The notes under the pieces were generated by a model, which worked only from the letters and a program-made list of their open reading frames with translations, made no database searches and was not told the DNA's origin. This document shows positions 9,665 to 18,656 of a DNA stretch of 64,000 bases, piece after piece. Position 1 is the first letter of the stretch. The number at the start of each line of letters is the position of its first letter. Origin of the DNA: Niabella drilacis. Its GTDB lineage: Bacteria > Bacteroidota > Bacteroidia > Chitinophagales > Chitinophagaceae. Location of the stretch: assembly GCF_900101395.1 (NCBI RefSeq), contig NZ_FMZO01000005.1, positions 337,086 through 401,085 on the forward strand, read 5' to 3'. The position numbers and the translations under genes were made by a program.

Positions 9665-11086
9665 ATGTATTTAAAATGGATCTGCCTGATGGTTTTTTGT
9701 TTTGGGAGCTTGTTGTCCGCTAAGGGCCAGGAAACCAGGTCGGGGAAGAATATACTTATCATTATGACGGATGAGCAATCTGCTGATGCTATGAGCGCTG
9801 TTGCCGGTAACCGCTATCTTCATACACCGAATATGGATGCGCTGGTAAAAAGCGGTATTAGCTTTACAAGGGCTTATTGCGCTAATCCGCTCTGCACACC
9901 TTCGCGTTCGGCGATGTTCACAGGGCGGTACCCGCATGAGCTGGGCATTATGGATAATGAAACGCCCAGGTCCGACACGGTACACTTTCCCGTAATGGGT
10001 ACTTTTTTTTCAGCAAAAGGCTATGAAACCGGGTATGTGGGTAAATGGCATGTGCCGGCATTTCCTTTAAAGAATAAACAGATCAGTGGATTTCAATGGG
10101 CCGAAAATAACCAGTTGGGAGGCGCCGACAGCCTGTTGCCGGGCTCTGCGATCCGGTTCATCAATAAAAAAAGAAAGCAACCCTTTTTACTGGTCGTTTC
10201 CTTCGTGAACCCCCACAATATATGCGAATGGGCAAGGGGCGACCGGCTTCCGGACGGTAACATCGCAACACCGGTGTCCGCTGCCGGCTACCCGCCGTTA
10301 TTGCCCAATCATGCACCCTCAGTCAATGAAAGCGATATTAACCGGGATCTGCGCAAAGCCGTGCAGGCAAACCCGAAATTCCCGGTGGGGAATTTTACAA
10401 TGGAACAATGGCAGGCCTACAGGTGGGCTTATTACCGGTTGGTTGAAAAAACAGACGGCTATATAGGCCGGGTTTTAAAAGCACTGAAGGCTTCGGGCCA
10501 GTATGAGAATACGCTGATCGTATTCCTGAGCGACCATGGCGATATGCAGGGCGCTCATCAGTGGAACCAGAAAACGGTATTTTATGAGGAAGCTGCGCGG
10601 GTTCCGTTTATCTTATCAGGCCCGGGGCTGGAGCACAAAAGATCGGATCGCCTGGTCAACACCGGCATCGACCTGATCCCTACTATTTGTGCCTATGCAG
10701 GTATTGATCCTTCCATTGCATTACCAGGCCGGGATGTATTGCTCCCGGGTGCAGATCGCCGGTATATTGTTGCAGCAAACAGGGTCGCTGTTGGTGTAAA
10801 TATTTTCCCCGGGAAAAAAAGTTTTAAACCCGAAGGGCGGATGGTACGCAGCGCGCAGTTCAAATACTGGATCTATGATGAAGGCCGGCAGCGGGAATCC
10901 TTGTTTGATATAGATAAAGACCCCGGTGAAATGAAGGACCTGGCGCGCCTTCCGGCATACAGGAACGTATTGGAAACGCACCGGCGGTATTTAAAAGAAT
11001 GGGCAGAAAGATATAAAGATGCAAAGGCCTTGGATCTGTTGGATCATATACCGGAGCGCCTTGCCACTGAGGCACAGAAGCGCTGA
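9665..11086 (+). CDS. S1-family sulfatase (formylglycine type)
   Basis: 473 residues with a signal peptide ending near SAKGQ. The N-terminal metal-binding strand reads NILIIMTDEQSADAM. The sulfatase signature C-T-P-S-R begins at Cys77 and is followed by SAMFTGRYPHELG; the Cys is the residue converted to formylglycine. Later elements are GKWHVP (catalytic Lys/His), TLIVFLSDHGDMQGAHQ (metal Asp and His) and a C-terminal ESLFDIDKDPGEMKDLA block. It hydrolyses a sulfate ester on a sugar, probably in the periplasm. No maturase (FGE/anSME) gene is present in this window. The next gene starts 184 bases later, the widest gap inside this operon. Confidence 0.93.
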   Translation: MYLKWICLMVFCFGSLLSAKGQETRSGKNILIIMTDEQSADAMSAVAGNRYLHTPNMDALVKSGISFTRAYCANPLCTPSRSAMFTGRYPHELGIMDNETPRSDTVHFPVMGTFFSAKGYETGYVGKWHVPAFPLKNKQISGFQWAENNQLGGADSLLPGSAIRFINKKRKQPFLLVVSFVNPHNICEWARGDRLPDGNIATPVSAAGYPPLLPNHAPSVNESDINRDLRKAVQANPKFPVGNFTMEQWQAYRWAYYRLVEKTDGYIGRVLKALKASGQYENTLIVFLSDHGDMQGAHQWNQKTVFYEEAARVPFILSGPGLEHKRSDRLVNTGIDLIPTICAYAGIDPSIALPGRDVLLPGADRRYIVAANRVAVGVNIFPGKKSFKPEGRMVRSAQFKYWIYDEGRQRESLFDIDKDPGEMKDLARLPAYRNVLETHRRYLKEWAERYKDAKALDLLDHIPERLATEAQKR

Positions 11087-11270
11087 GTTTGTTGATATTC
11101 CTCCAGCAAAAGACCTCATCGCCCGGGCACCATACCGGTTTGAATCCGGGCCCCAAAACCTTCTGTAACCGTTCGGGGTTCGGAGCAGTGGCAATGCAGA
11201 AGCGCAGAGACTTTTTCAAAAATTCAGTGTATTCAGTGGCAACAGGAGTAGCCATAAAGCAAAATAAAAA

Positions 11271-12821
11271 ATGATGATGATACGATTGGTCAAAAACAGG
11301 CCCTATGTAAAGCGCGTTCAACGTGACGCGTGTTTTCTTCGACCCGGTAGACGTCTTCACGCACGGTTCAGGCCGGTGATCCTTTTCCTGCTGACGTTTC
11401 TTTGCACAGGGGCATTGAGTACATCGGCACAGCAAAAAAAAATGAATGTGCTGTTTATCATTGCAGACGACCTTAATTGCGACCTCGGCACTTACGGGCA
11501 TTACCTGGTCAAATCCCCCAATATTGACCGGCTGGCAAAAGAGGGGATGCAATTTACAAATGCTTTTTGCAATTTCCCGCTATGCGGTCCGTCGCGTGCC
11601 AGTATGATGACAGGGCTTTACCCCGATCAAACGGGCCATTATAAGCTGCGCGATTATATCCGGCAGCATGTCCCTAATGTAATTACGCTATCGCAGAATT
11701 TTATGCGGCAGGGGTACACCGCTGCACGAGTGGGGAAAATATATCACTATGATAATCCTAAAGGCATCGGTACACCCGGTAATGATGATTCCGCGTCCTG
11801 GAATGAACGGTATTATCCCAGGGGAATTGACAGAGACTTAGAAGATAAGATTTTTTCACTGAAACCGGGCGCTTTCGGAGCCACCTTAAGCTGGCTGGCT
11901 GCAGAAGGAAACGATGAAGATCATACGGATGGAAAAGTTGCCCTGAAAGCAATTGAATTGCTCAAAAAGTATAAGGACGAAAATCAACCCTTTTTCCTTG
12001 GTGTGGGTTTTTACAAACCGCATACACCTTTTGTAGCACCCGCTAAATATTTTGATCTTTATGACGTTAACGACATAAAACTGCCTCGTATTGATAATAA
12101 CTATTTTTCTACTTTGCCCAAACCTGCGGTAGCAGGATTACAGTATTACAAAGAGCAGTTAAATATGCCTGATTCCCTGGCCAGGAGGGCCATCCAGGGT
12201 TATTATGCCACCATCTCTTTTTTAGATGCGCAGGTGGGAAAAGTATTACAGGCACTGGATAGCCTGGGTTTAAAGGAGAATACGATTATTGTATTCACGT
12301 CTGATCACGGCTATCACCTGGGCGAACATGAGTACTATCAGAAAAATACATTGTTTGAAAATTCGGACAGGATCCCGATGATTGTTTCTTATCAGGGTAT
12401 GAAACAAAAAGGAACGGTGAGCCGTTCTATTATTGAGATCATAGATTTGTACCCCACCCTTAGTGATCTTGCTGGCTTGAAGGTGCCGGCTTATGTTGTG
12501 GGGTACAGTTTTAAAAGTATTTTGAAGAGCCCGGGTCAAAAAACAAGGAACAGCGCTTTAAGCCAGATGAGCGGCGGGTATACACTGAGAACACCGGATT
12601 ACCGGTACACGCGCTGGGGAAAAGGGGGCAAAGGAATGATCGAGCTCTACGACAGGGTTAAAGATCCGGGGGAGATGAAGAACCTGGCAAATGATGTATC
12701 ATATGAAAAATTGATCGGCCAATTGGATGGTCAGTTGAAGGAGCGCATTCAAAAAGCCGCCGTTCCTCCTAAAGGATTAACGGTTTTTAAAAAAGCAGGA
12801 GATGATAAAAATGTACATTAA
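11271..12821 (+). CDS. S1-family sulfatase, iduronate-2-sulfatase-like
   Basis: 516 residues. The N-terminus is long and basic (about 33 residues) before a hydrophobic stretch ending at STSAQQ. No later ATG precedes the catalytic domain, so either this start or an alternative start codon is used. The core reads MNVLFIIADDLNCDLGTYG, then LCGPSRASMMTGLYP with the formylglycine Cys at 105, then RVGKIYH, VGFYKPHTPFVAP and SDHGYHLGEHEYYQK. These last blocks are characteristic of the iduronate-2-sulfatase-like branch (often SulfAtlas S1_7). The subfamily is my judgement by motif. The 3' end overlaps the next gene's start by 20 bases. Confidence 0.92.
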   Translation: MMMIRLVKNRPYVKRVQRDACFLRPGRRLHARFRPVILFLLTFLCTGALSTSAQQKKMNVLFIIADDLNCDLGTYGHYLVKSPNIDRLAKEGMQFTNAFCNFPLCGPSRASMMTGLYPDQTGHYKLRDYIRQHVPNVITLSQNFMRQGYTAARVGKIYHYDNPKGIGTPGNDDSASWNERYYPRGIDRDLEDKIFSLKPGAFGATLSWLAAEGNDEDHTDGKVALKAIELLKKYKDENQPFFLGVGFYKPHTPFVAPAKYFDLYDVNDIKLPRIDNNYFSTLPKPAVAGLQYYKEQLNMPDSLARRAIQGYYATISFLDAQVGKVLQALDSLGLKENTIIVFTSDHGYHLGEHEYYQKNTLFENSDRIPMIVSYQGMKQKGTVSRSIIEIIDLYPTLSDLAGLKVPAYVVGYSFKSILKSPGQKTRNSALSQMSGGYTLRTPDYRYTRWGKGGKGMIELYDRVKDPGEMKNLANDVSYEKLIGQLDGQLKERIQKAAVPPKGLTVFKKAGDDKNVH

Positions 12822-14316
12822 TAATTGCACAGAAATGATAGCGCAGTGGTTAGGGCCTGTATACGATAGGCGGGTGTCCCTGATCGTGCTATTTGTTTTA
12901 TTGCTGACAGGATCCCTGGATCAGGTAGCAGCCCAGGGAGCCAATTCGGCTAAAGCGCCACGTAAACCCAATATTATTTATATACTGGCGGATGATATGG
13001 GCTATGGCGATCTGAGTTGTTACGGGCAGCAGCGTTTTCAGACCCCCAATATCGATCGTATTGCCCGGGACGGAATACAATTTATGCAGCATTATGCCGG
13101 GACTGCAGTATGCGCCCCTTCCCGCTCTTCGCTGATGACAGGGCAAACCACTGGTTATACGCCTATAAGAGGTAACAGTACCGGTAATAAAAAGCCGGCC
13201 TCCCTGCCGGATACTGTCATCACCATAGCAGAGCTTATGAAGCAGGCAGGCTATGCCACCGGGGCTTTTGGCAAATGGGGCTTAGGAGCAGTGGGCTCTG
13301 AAGGCGATCCCAACAAACAGGGCTTCGACGAGTTTTACGGGTATATTTCGCAGGGGTTGGCCCATAGCTATTATCCGGATTTTTTAGTACACAACCAGCA
13401 AAAAGTTATCCTTGAAAAAAACTTGCCGGATAAAAAAGTGGAATATGCACCAGACCTGATCCACCAGCAGGTATTGCATTTTATCGATAAGAACCGGGAC
13501 CGGCCCTTCTTCATTTATTACCCTACCACCATCCCGCACGCCGAGCTGGCAGCACCCGAAAAATATATGGCAAGGTTCAGGGGAAAATTGTTACCCGAAA
13601 AAACATTTAAGGGTGTAAGCTATGGGGCACCCAATTACAAAAAGGGCGGCTATGAAAGCCAGCCGGAAGGGCATGCCGCATTTGCCGCTATGATCACTTT
13701 ATTAGATCACCAGGTGGGGGAAATACTGGACCGGCTGAAACAATACGGGCTGGATGACCATACACTCGTTATTTTTTCATCCGATAACGGCCCGCACCTC
13801 GAAGGGGGTGCCGACCCTGAATATTTTAATAGCAATGGCCCTTACAGGGGGTACAAACGGGATCTTTATGAAGGCGGTATCCGCGAACCAATGCTGGCGC
13901 GCTGGCCGGGTCATATTGCAGCAGGTAGTAAAACGGATAGGATTACTGCATTTTGGGATGTGATGCCTACGCTTGCGGAGCTCGTACATGTAAAAACACC
14001 CGCCAATACCCAGGGACTGTCTTTTTTACCCACACTTTTGGGCAAAGGAACGCAAAAGGAACACGATCATCTGTATTGGGAGTTTCATGAGTTTGGTGGC
14101 CGGCAGGCTATCCGGAAAGGCAGGTGGAAATACATTGTATATAACGTGCTCAATAAAGAAAAAAGAAAAGCACAGTTGTTTGACCTGGATAAAGATCCCG
14201 GCGAACAGGAAGACATTGCCCTTCAATATCCGGATGTTGTTAAAGAACTGCAGGAGGTGATGGAACAGTCAAGAGTACCTGCACCGCAATTCCCTTTCAT
14301 CGAAAGTTTAAAATGA
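12802..14316 (+). CDS. S1-family arylsulfatase
   Basis: 504 residues from the ATG at 12802; ATGs at 12811 and 12835 are alternatives, and the last would sit just after the upstream stop. A hydrophobic signal peptide ends near QVAAQG. Signature elements are PNIIYILADDMGYGDLSCYG (two metal Asp residues), C-A-P-S-R with formylglycine Cys104, SLMTGQTTGYTPIRGN, FGKWGLG, and IFSSDNGPHLEGG with the C-terminal metal ligands Asp and Asn. This is the general arylsulfatase A-like architecture. Its stop overlaps the rhamnosidase start by four bases (ATGA), so the two are probably co-translated and act on the same substrate. Confidence 0.93.
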   Translation: MIKMYINNCTEMIAQWLGPVYDRRVSLIVLFVLLLTGSLDQVAAQGANSAKAPRKPNIIYILADDMGYGDLSCYGQQRFQTPNIDRIARDGIQFMQHYAGTAVCAPSRSSLMTGQTTGYTPIRGNSTGNKKPASLPDTVITIAELMKQAGYATGAFGKWGLGAVGSEGDPNKQGFDEFYGYISQGLAHSYYPDFLVHNQQKVILEKNLPDKKVEYAPDLIHQQVLHFIDKNRDRPFFIYYPTTIPHAELAAPEKYMARFRGKLLPEKTFKGVSYGAPNYKKGGYESQPEGHAAFAAMITLLDHQVGEILDRLKQYGLDDHTLVIFSSDNGPHLEGGADPEYFNSNGPYRGYKRDLYEGGIREPMLARWPGHIAAGSKTDRITAFWDVMPTLAELVHVKTPANTQGLSFLPTLLGKGTQKEHDHLYWEFHEFGGRQAIRKGRWKYIVYNVLNKEKRKAQLFDLDKDPGEQEDIALQYPDVVKELQEVMEQSRVPAPQFPFIESLK

Positions 14317-16676
14317 ATCGAACCAGCTATATAGGATCCCTGGTCTTCGGACTCGTGTTGTCGCTGGCGGTGCAGGCATCGGGAGTGAACCTGGCTGCCA
14401 AATGGCCTGCGTACTGGATCACTTGTCCGGGCGTGGTTCCAACAGGCTATGGGGTGTTTCATTTTCGCAAAAGCTTCAGCCTGTCGCATCAGCCGGCAAG
14501 GTACCTGATCAATGTTTCGGCAGACAACCGGTATCGTCTTTTTGTGAACGGGGTACCGGTAAGCCAGGGCCCCGCCAGGGGCGACCTGCTGCATTGGTAC
14601 TATGAGCAGGTAGATATTGCCCATTGCCTGAAGCAGGGGAGCAATACGATCGCGGCGGTTGTCTGGAACATGGGGGAACACCGCCCGCTGGCGCAAATTA
14701 GCTGCCAGACAGGACTGATCGTGCAAAGTACGGCAGCCGGAGATTCGGTGATCAACACCAGCCAGGCATGGAAAGTGATGCACAATGCTGCTTATACCCC
14801 GGCTACGGCCTACAATTATTTTGCTGGCGCCACGGACAGCGTTGATGCGGCCCACTATCCCTGGGGATGGGAGCAAACAGGTTATAATGACAGGGGCTGG
14901 ATGGATGCCGCGCTGCTGGAGCGGGGCACTCCCTACGGATCGGGTACCGGCTACTCCTGGGTGCTTACACCACGGGATATACCACCGATGGAGGAAACAA
15001 AACAACGTATGGGTATCGTTCGAAAGGCGGACGGGGTCAGCATTCCGGGAGCATGGCCTGCAAAGAACGGGAGATTACTGGTACCGGCCAACAGGAAAAT
15101 TAAGCTGTTGATCGATCAGGGCTTTCTGACAACCGGTTACCCGGAGTTGTTGGTCAATGGCGGCAAAGATGCCCGGATAAAATTGAGCTATGCGGAGGCA
15201 TTGTTTAAGAACGGGAGGAAAGGCGATCGCAATGCTGTGGAAGGGTACGAAATGATCAAAGCGCCGTCGGATTATTTTATTACCGATGGCGGGAGGCAGC
15301 GTTTGTTCCGGCCCCTGTGGTTCCGCACCTGGCGTTATATACAACTGGAAATAGAAACCCGGCAGGAGCCTTTGGAGGTAGAAGATATTTATGCAATGTA
15401 TACCGGCTATCCTTTCAGGGAAAATGCTTCCTTTGAAAGCAGTGATGAAAGCCTGCAAAAGATCTGGCAAACAGGTTGGCGCACGGCCCGGCTTTGTGCG
15501 CATGAAACCTATTTTGATTGTCCCTATTATGAGCAGTTGCAATATATAGCGGATACACGCATACAGGCGCTGATCTCTTTATATGTAAGCGGCGATGACC
15601 GGTTAATGAAAAAAGCGATCCGTTCCTTTAACCGGTCGCGCACTTACGAGGGCATTACGGACAGCCGTTTTCCCGGCTATAAGCCACAATTCATTCCCCC
15701 TTTTTCCCTGTTCTGGATCAATATGATCCGGGATCACTGGATGCACCGGGGCGATACGGCCCTGGTAAAGGAATGTCTTCCGGGGATCCGGTCCGTGCTG
15801 TCCTGGTTCGAAAATAAAGTAGACCCGCAAACCGGAATGCTGGGCGCTTTGCCACACTGGAACTTTGCAGACTGGGCCAAGCCCTGGCCCTGGAGTAATG
15901 AAAAACCTTTGGGCGGAGTGCCTCCGGGCGGACTTACAGGCGGATCATCCGTACTAACGCTGCAACTGGCCTATACGCTGAGGGATGCTGTTGAATTGCT
16001 TTCCCTGGTGAATGAAAACGACCTGGCGGTCCATTATACCGTCCTATATCAATCCTTACTGAAAGCCGTAAAGAAGAACTGCTGGAATGAGAAGCGACAA
16101 TTATTTGCAGATGATCCGGAACAAAACAGTTTCAGCCAGCATGCCAATATCATGGCCGTGCTGTCGGAAGCGCTGCCGACAGAAAAGCAGGGAATGCTTG
16201 TCAGCAGGATCATCGCGGATACCAGCCTGGTTCAGGCAACCCTGTATTACCGTTTTTATTTATTCAGGGCATTAAAAAAGGCTGGAATGGCCAATGTGTA
16301 TTTAAAAATGCTGCAACCCTGGAAAGACATGCTGGCGCTGGGATTGACTACTTTTGCAGAAAAGCCGGAGCCGGCACGATCGGATTGTCATGCCTGGAGT
16401 GCCAGCCCGAACTATGATCTGCTGGCGCTTGTCTGCGGTATTGAGCCGGCAGCGCCGGGATTCAGATCTGTGCGCATAGCGCCTGCTCCCGGCGGGTTAA
16501 AGTATATAAAAGCAACAATGCCCCATCCGTTGGGTATGATCCGGATGGATCTTTCCATAACCGGTGATAGATGGACGGGAACAGTAACACTGCCGGCCGG
16601 ATCGGATGGCCTGTTTGTATATAAAGGGAAAACTCAAAAACTCAACCCGGGCAAAAACAGGATTAACTATGCGTAA
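14313..16676 (+). CDS. GH78 alpha-L-rhamnosidase
   Basis: 787 residues with a signal peptide (about 1-22). An N-terminal beta-sandwich has the bacterial rhamnosidase block SADNRYRLFVNGVPVSQGP; the (alpha/alpha)6 catalytic barrel follows, and then a C-terminal beta-domain. The catalytic-site segment starts at D402 (D-C-P), with E407 and D414. Their spacing matches the Asp/Glu/Asp trio of characterised GH78 enzymes. A second acidic site, E683 in TTFAEKPEP, precedes RSDCHAWSASPNYD, another family hallmark. It removes terminal alpha-L-rhamnose from oligosaccharides. Its position between sulfatases suggests that sulfate on or near rhamnose is removed in the same pathway. Confidence 0.9.
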   Translation: MNRTSYIGSLVFGLVLSLAVQASGVNLAAKWPAYWITCPGVVPTGYGVFHFRKSFSLSHQPARYLINVSADNRYRLFVNGVPVSQGPARGDLLHWYYEQVDIAHCLKQGSNTIAAVVWNMGEHRPLAQISCQTGLIVQSTAAGDSVINTSQAWKVMHNAAYTPATAYNYFAGATDSVDAAHYPWGWEQTGYNDRGWMDAALLERGTPYGSGTGYSWVLTPRDIPPMEETKQRMGIVRKADGVSIPGAWPAKNGRLLVPANRKIKLLIDQGFLTTGYPELLVNGGKDARIKLSYAEALFKNGRKGDRNAVEGYEMIKAPSDYFITDGGRQRLFRPLWFRTWRYIQLEIETRQEPLEVEDIYAMYTGYPFRENASFESSDESLQKIWQTGWRTARLCAHETYFDCPYYEQLQYIADTRIQALISLYVSGDDRLMKKAIRSFNRSRTYEGITDSRFPGYKPQFIPPFSLFWINMIRDHWMHRGDTALVKECLPGIRSVLSWFENKVDPQTGMLGALPHWNFADWAKPWPWSNEKPLGGVPPGGLTGGSSVLTLQLAYTLRDAVELLSLVNENDLAVHYTVLYQSLLKAVKKNCWNEKRQLFADDPEQNSFSQHANIMAVLSEALPTEKQGMLVSRIIADTSLVQATLYYRFYLFRALKKAGMANVYLKMLQPWKDMLALGLTTFAEKPEPARSDCHAWSASPNYDLLALVCGIEPAAPGFRSVRIAPAPGGLKYIKATMPHPLGMIRMDLSITGDRWTGTVTLPAGSDGLFVYKGKTQKLNPGKNRINYA

Positions 16677-18645
16677 GTTGAATATATTGAAACGGATAAA
16701 TCATCGCCCTGGTGTGTGTGAACACACACCAGGCAAAATACAACATGTAAAATACCTGTACCTCTGTTTCCTGTTTTTGTACCTTTTACAGGGCATTACG
16801 GTACATGCGCAACAAAGGCCCCATATACTCTGGATCACTATTGAGGATACCTCGCCGGAGTTCATTGGCTGCTATGGCAACAGAGCGGCGCATACGCCTA
16901 ATATAGATCGGCTCGCAAAAGAAGGTGTGCGGTTTTCCAATGTGTTCTCAACGGGCACGGTCTGCTCTCCCAGCCGCACAGCGATCATCACGGGCGTAAA
17001 GACCTATTGCACGGGTACCGGGCATCACCGCAGCGCTTTCCCCGTTCCTGTATTTATGAAGGGATTCCCTTACTATTTGCAGCAGGCAGGTTATTATACC
17101 TCCAATTCCGCCAAAACGGATTATAATGTAAGCAATGAAACCGCCTATACACAAGAGGCCTGGAATGAAAGCAGCGTAAAAGCGGGCTGGTGGAACCGAA
17201 AGCCCGGACAGCCCTTTTTTGCGGTATTTAATTTTAATGCATCGCATCAGTCCAATACGATGACCAATCCTTACGCACAATATAAAAAGGCCATTTGGGC
17301 AAATCTCAGTGCAGACGAAAGAATAGCCGATGATGCTTTTGAAATGCCCCCCTTTTATCATAACTCCCCGGAGATGAGAAAAGAAATGGCACGTGTGTAT
17401 AATTCATTATCATTAACAGATAAGCGTATTGGAGAACTGCTTGACCGTTTGAAAAAAGATCATCTTATGGACAGCACCATCATTATCTTTTATGGTGATC
17501 ATGGTGAAGGTATTCCCCGGGGAAAGACCAATGGTATCAGTTTTGGGTTTCGCGTACCATTTGTGATCTGGTTTCCTGAAATGTATAAGCACCTGTCGCC
17601 CTGGGGCACAGATGTAGTCACGGATGAACTGATCGATTTTACGGATCTGGCCCCAACCATGATCTCACTGGCAGGAGGTGTAAAGCCTGCCTATATGAGC
17701 GGAAGGGCTTTTATGGGGACAGCGAGGAGGAAAGCGCCGGAATACCTGGTACTGTCCTCCGACCGGTCGGATAACGGCCCCGACCTGGTACGGGCTGTAA
17801 CAGACGGCCGTTATTTTTATGCAAGAAACTTTATGCCCTGGATGCCGCAGCTCCGCTATATCCGGTATATGGAAATCGGAACCATCAAACAGCTAATGAG
17901 AAGCGATTGGGAGAAGGGGGCTTTGGATCCGTTGCAGCAAAGCCTGTTTGAGCCAAGGCCTGCCGAATTTTTATTTGATACAAAAACCGATCCCTGGGAA
18001 ACCCGGGATCTTTCAGGTGCTGAAAATGAACAACGGGTGTTACGGAAAATGCGGGGACGCCTGGAAAAAGAAATGCTTTCGGAAAAAGATATCATGCTGC
18101 TGCCTGAAGGAGAGCTGGATACCCTTTCAACACATATTACTCCTTATGCATACCGTTTAAACGAAAAGGCATATCCCTTTCATCAGATCTATGCGGCGGC
18201 TTCGCTGTCCGGTTTCCGCACGCCGGAAACGCTGAAAAAACAGTTAGCTTTGTTAAAAGATCCTGACAAAATAGTCCGTTACTGGGCGGTAACAGGCTTG
18301 CGCGCGCAAAAGGGAGCTGCGTTAAAACCCTATAGATCCCGGTTATTGCCGTTGCTGAAGGATGCATATCCGCCGGTAGCCATAACCGCTGCTGCTATAT
18401 GCTACGAGCTGGACCAGGATCCCCGGGCAAAGGATTGTTTAACTTATCATATATTGGGCAAAAACCAGTATTGGGCATTGATGAGCGTAAATTTTTTACT
18501 ATATAGTCATTATAAAAAACCATTCATTGAGCCGGTGCAGCAATGCCGCGGGCTGGAGGGCAGGAGCTATGCTGCCAAAGCCGCCTGTATGGATTTCCTG
18601 GGAAGCCTGGGCCTGGTTCTCAATGATATGGATCACCGGCAATAG
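16669..18645 (+). CDS. S1-family sulfatase, sulfamidase-like, with C-terminal helical repeats
   Basis: I use the ATG at 16669, which overlaps the rhamnosidase stop by eight bases. The frame is open from 16606, but that start lies inside the upstream gene. The 658-residue protein has a signal peptide ending near VHAQQ, then HILWITIEDTSPEFIGCYGN. Here an E-D pair replaces the usual D-D metal pair, as is typical of the N-sulfoglucosamine-sulfohydrolase-like branch (S1_8). The formylglycine motif C-S-P-S-R begins at Cys99, and FYGDHGEGIPRGK carries the second metal ligands. The last about 150 residues are HEAT-like helical repeats (LKDPDKIVRYWAVTGL, LKDAYPPVAITAAAICYEL). A paralogue with the same layout lies at 23139. 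Confidence 0.88.
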   Translation: MRKLNILKRINHRPGVCEHTPGKIQHVKYLYLCFLFLYLLQGITVHAQQRPHILWITIEDTSPEFIGCYGNRAAHTPNIDRLAKEGVRFSNVFSTGTVCSPSRTAIITGVKTYCTGTGHHRSAFPVPVFMKGFPYYLQQAGYYTSNSAKTDYNVSNETAYTQEAWNESSVKAGWWNRKPGQPFFAVFNFNASHQSNTMTNPYAQYKKAIWANLSADERIADDAFEMPPFYHNSPEMRKEMARVYNSLSLTDKRIGELLDRLKKDHLMDSTIIIFYGDHGEGIPRGKTNGISFGFRVPFVIWFPEMYKHLSPWGTDVVTDELIDFTDLAPTMISLAGGVKPAYMSGRAFMGTARRKAPEYLVLSSDRSDNGPDLVRAVTDGRYFYARNFMPWMPQLRYIRYMEIGTIKQLMRSDWEKGALDPLQQSLFEPRPAEFLFDTKTDPWETRDLSGAENEQRVLRKMRGRLEKEMLSEKDIMLLPEGELDTLSTHITPYAYRLNEKAYPFHQIYAAASLSGFRTPETLKKQLALLKDPDKIVRYWAVTGLRAQKGAALKPYRSRLLPLLKDAYPPVAITAAAICYELDQDPRAKDCLTYHILGKNQYWALMSVNFLLYSHYKKPFIEPVQQCRGLEGRSYAAKAACMDFLGSLGLVLNDMDHRQ

Positions 18646-18656
18646 CAATTGAAACG

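Noticed and set aside
11089..11274. 61-codon open frame containing KRRDFFKNS, reminiscent of a Tat signal
   Set aside because: Fills a short operon gap, ends in the next gene's start, and has no mature domain; it could be a relic but cannot be supported.
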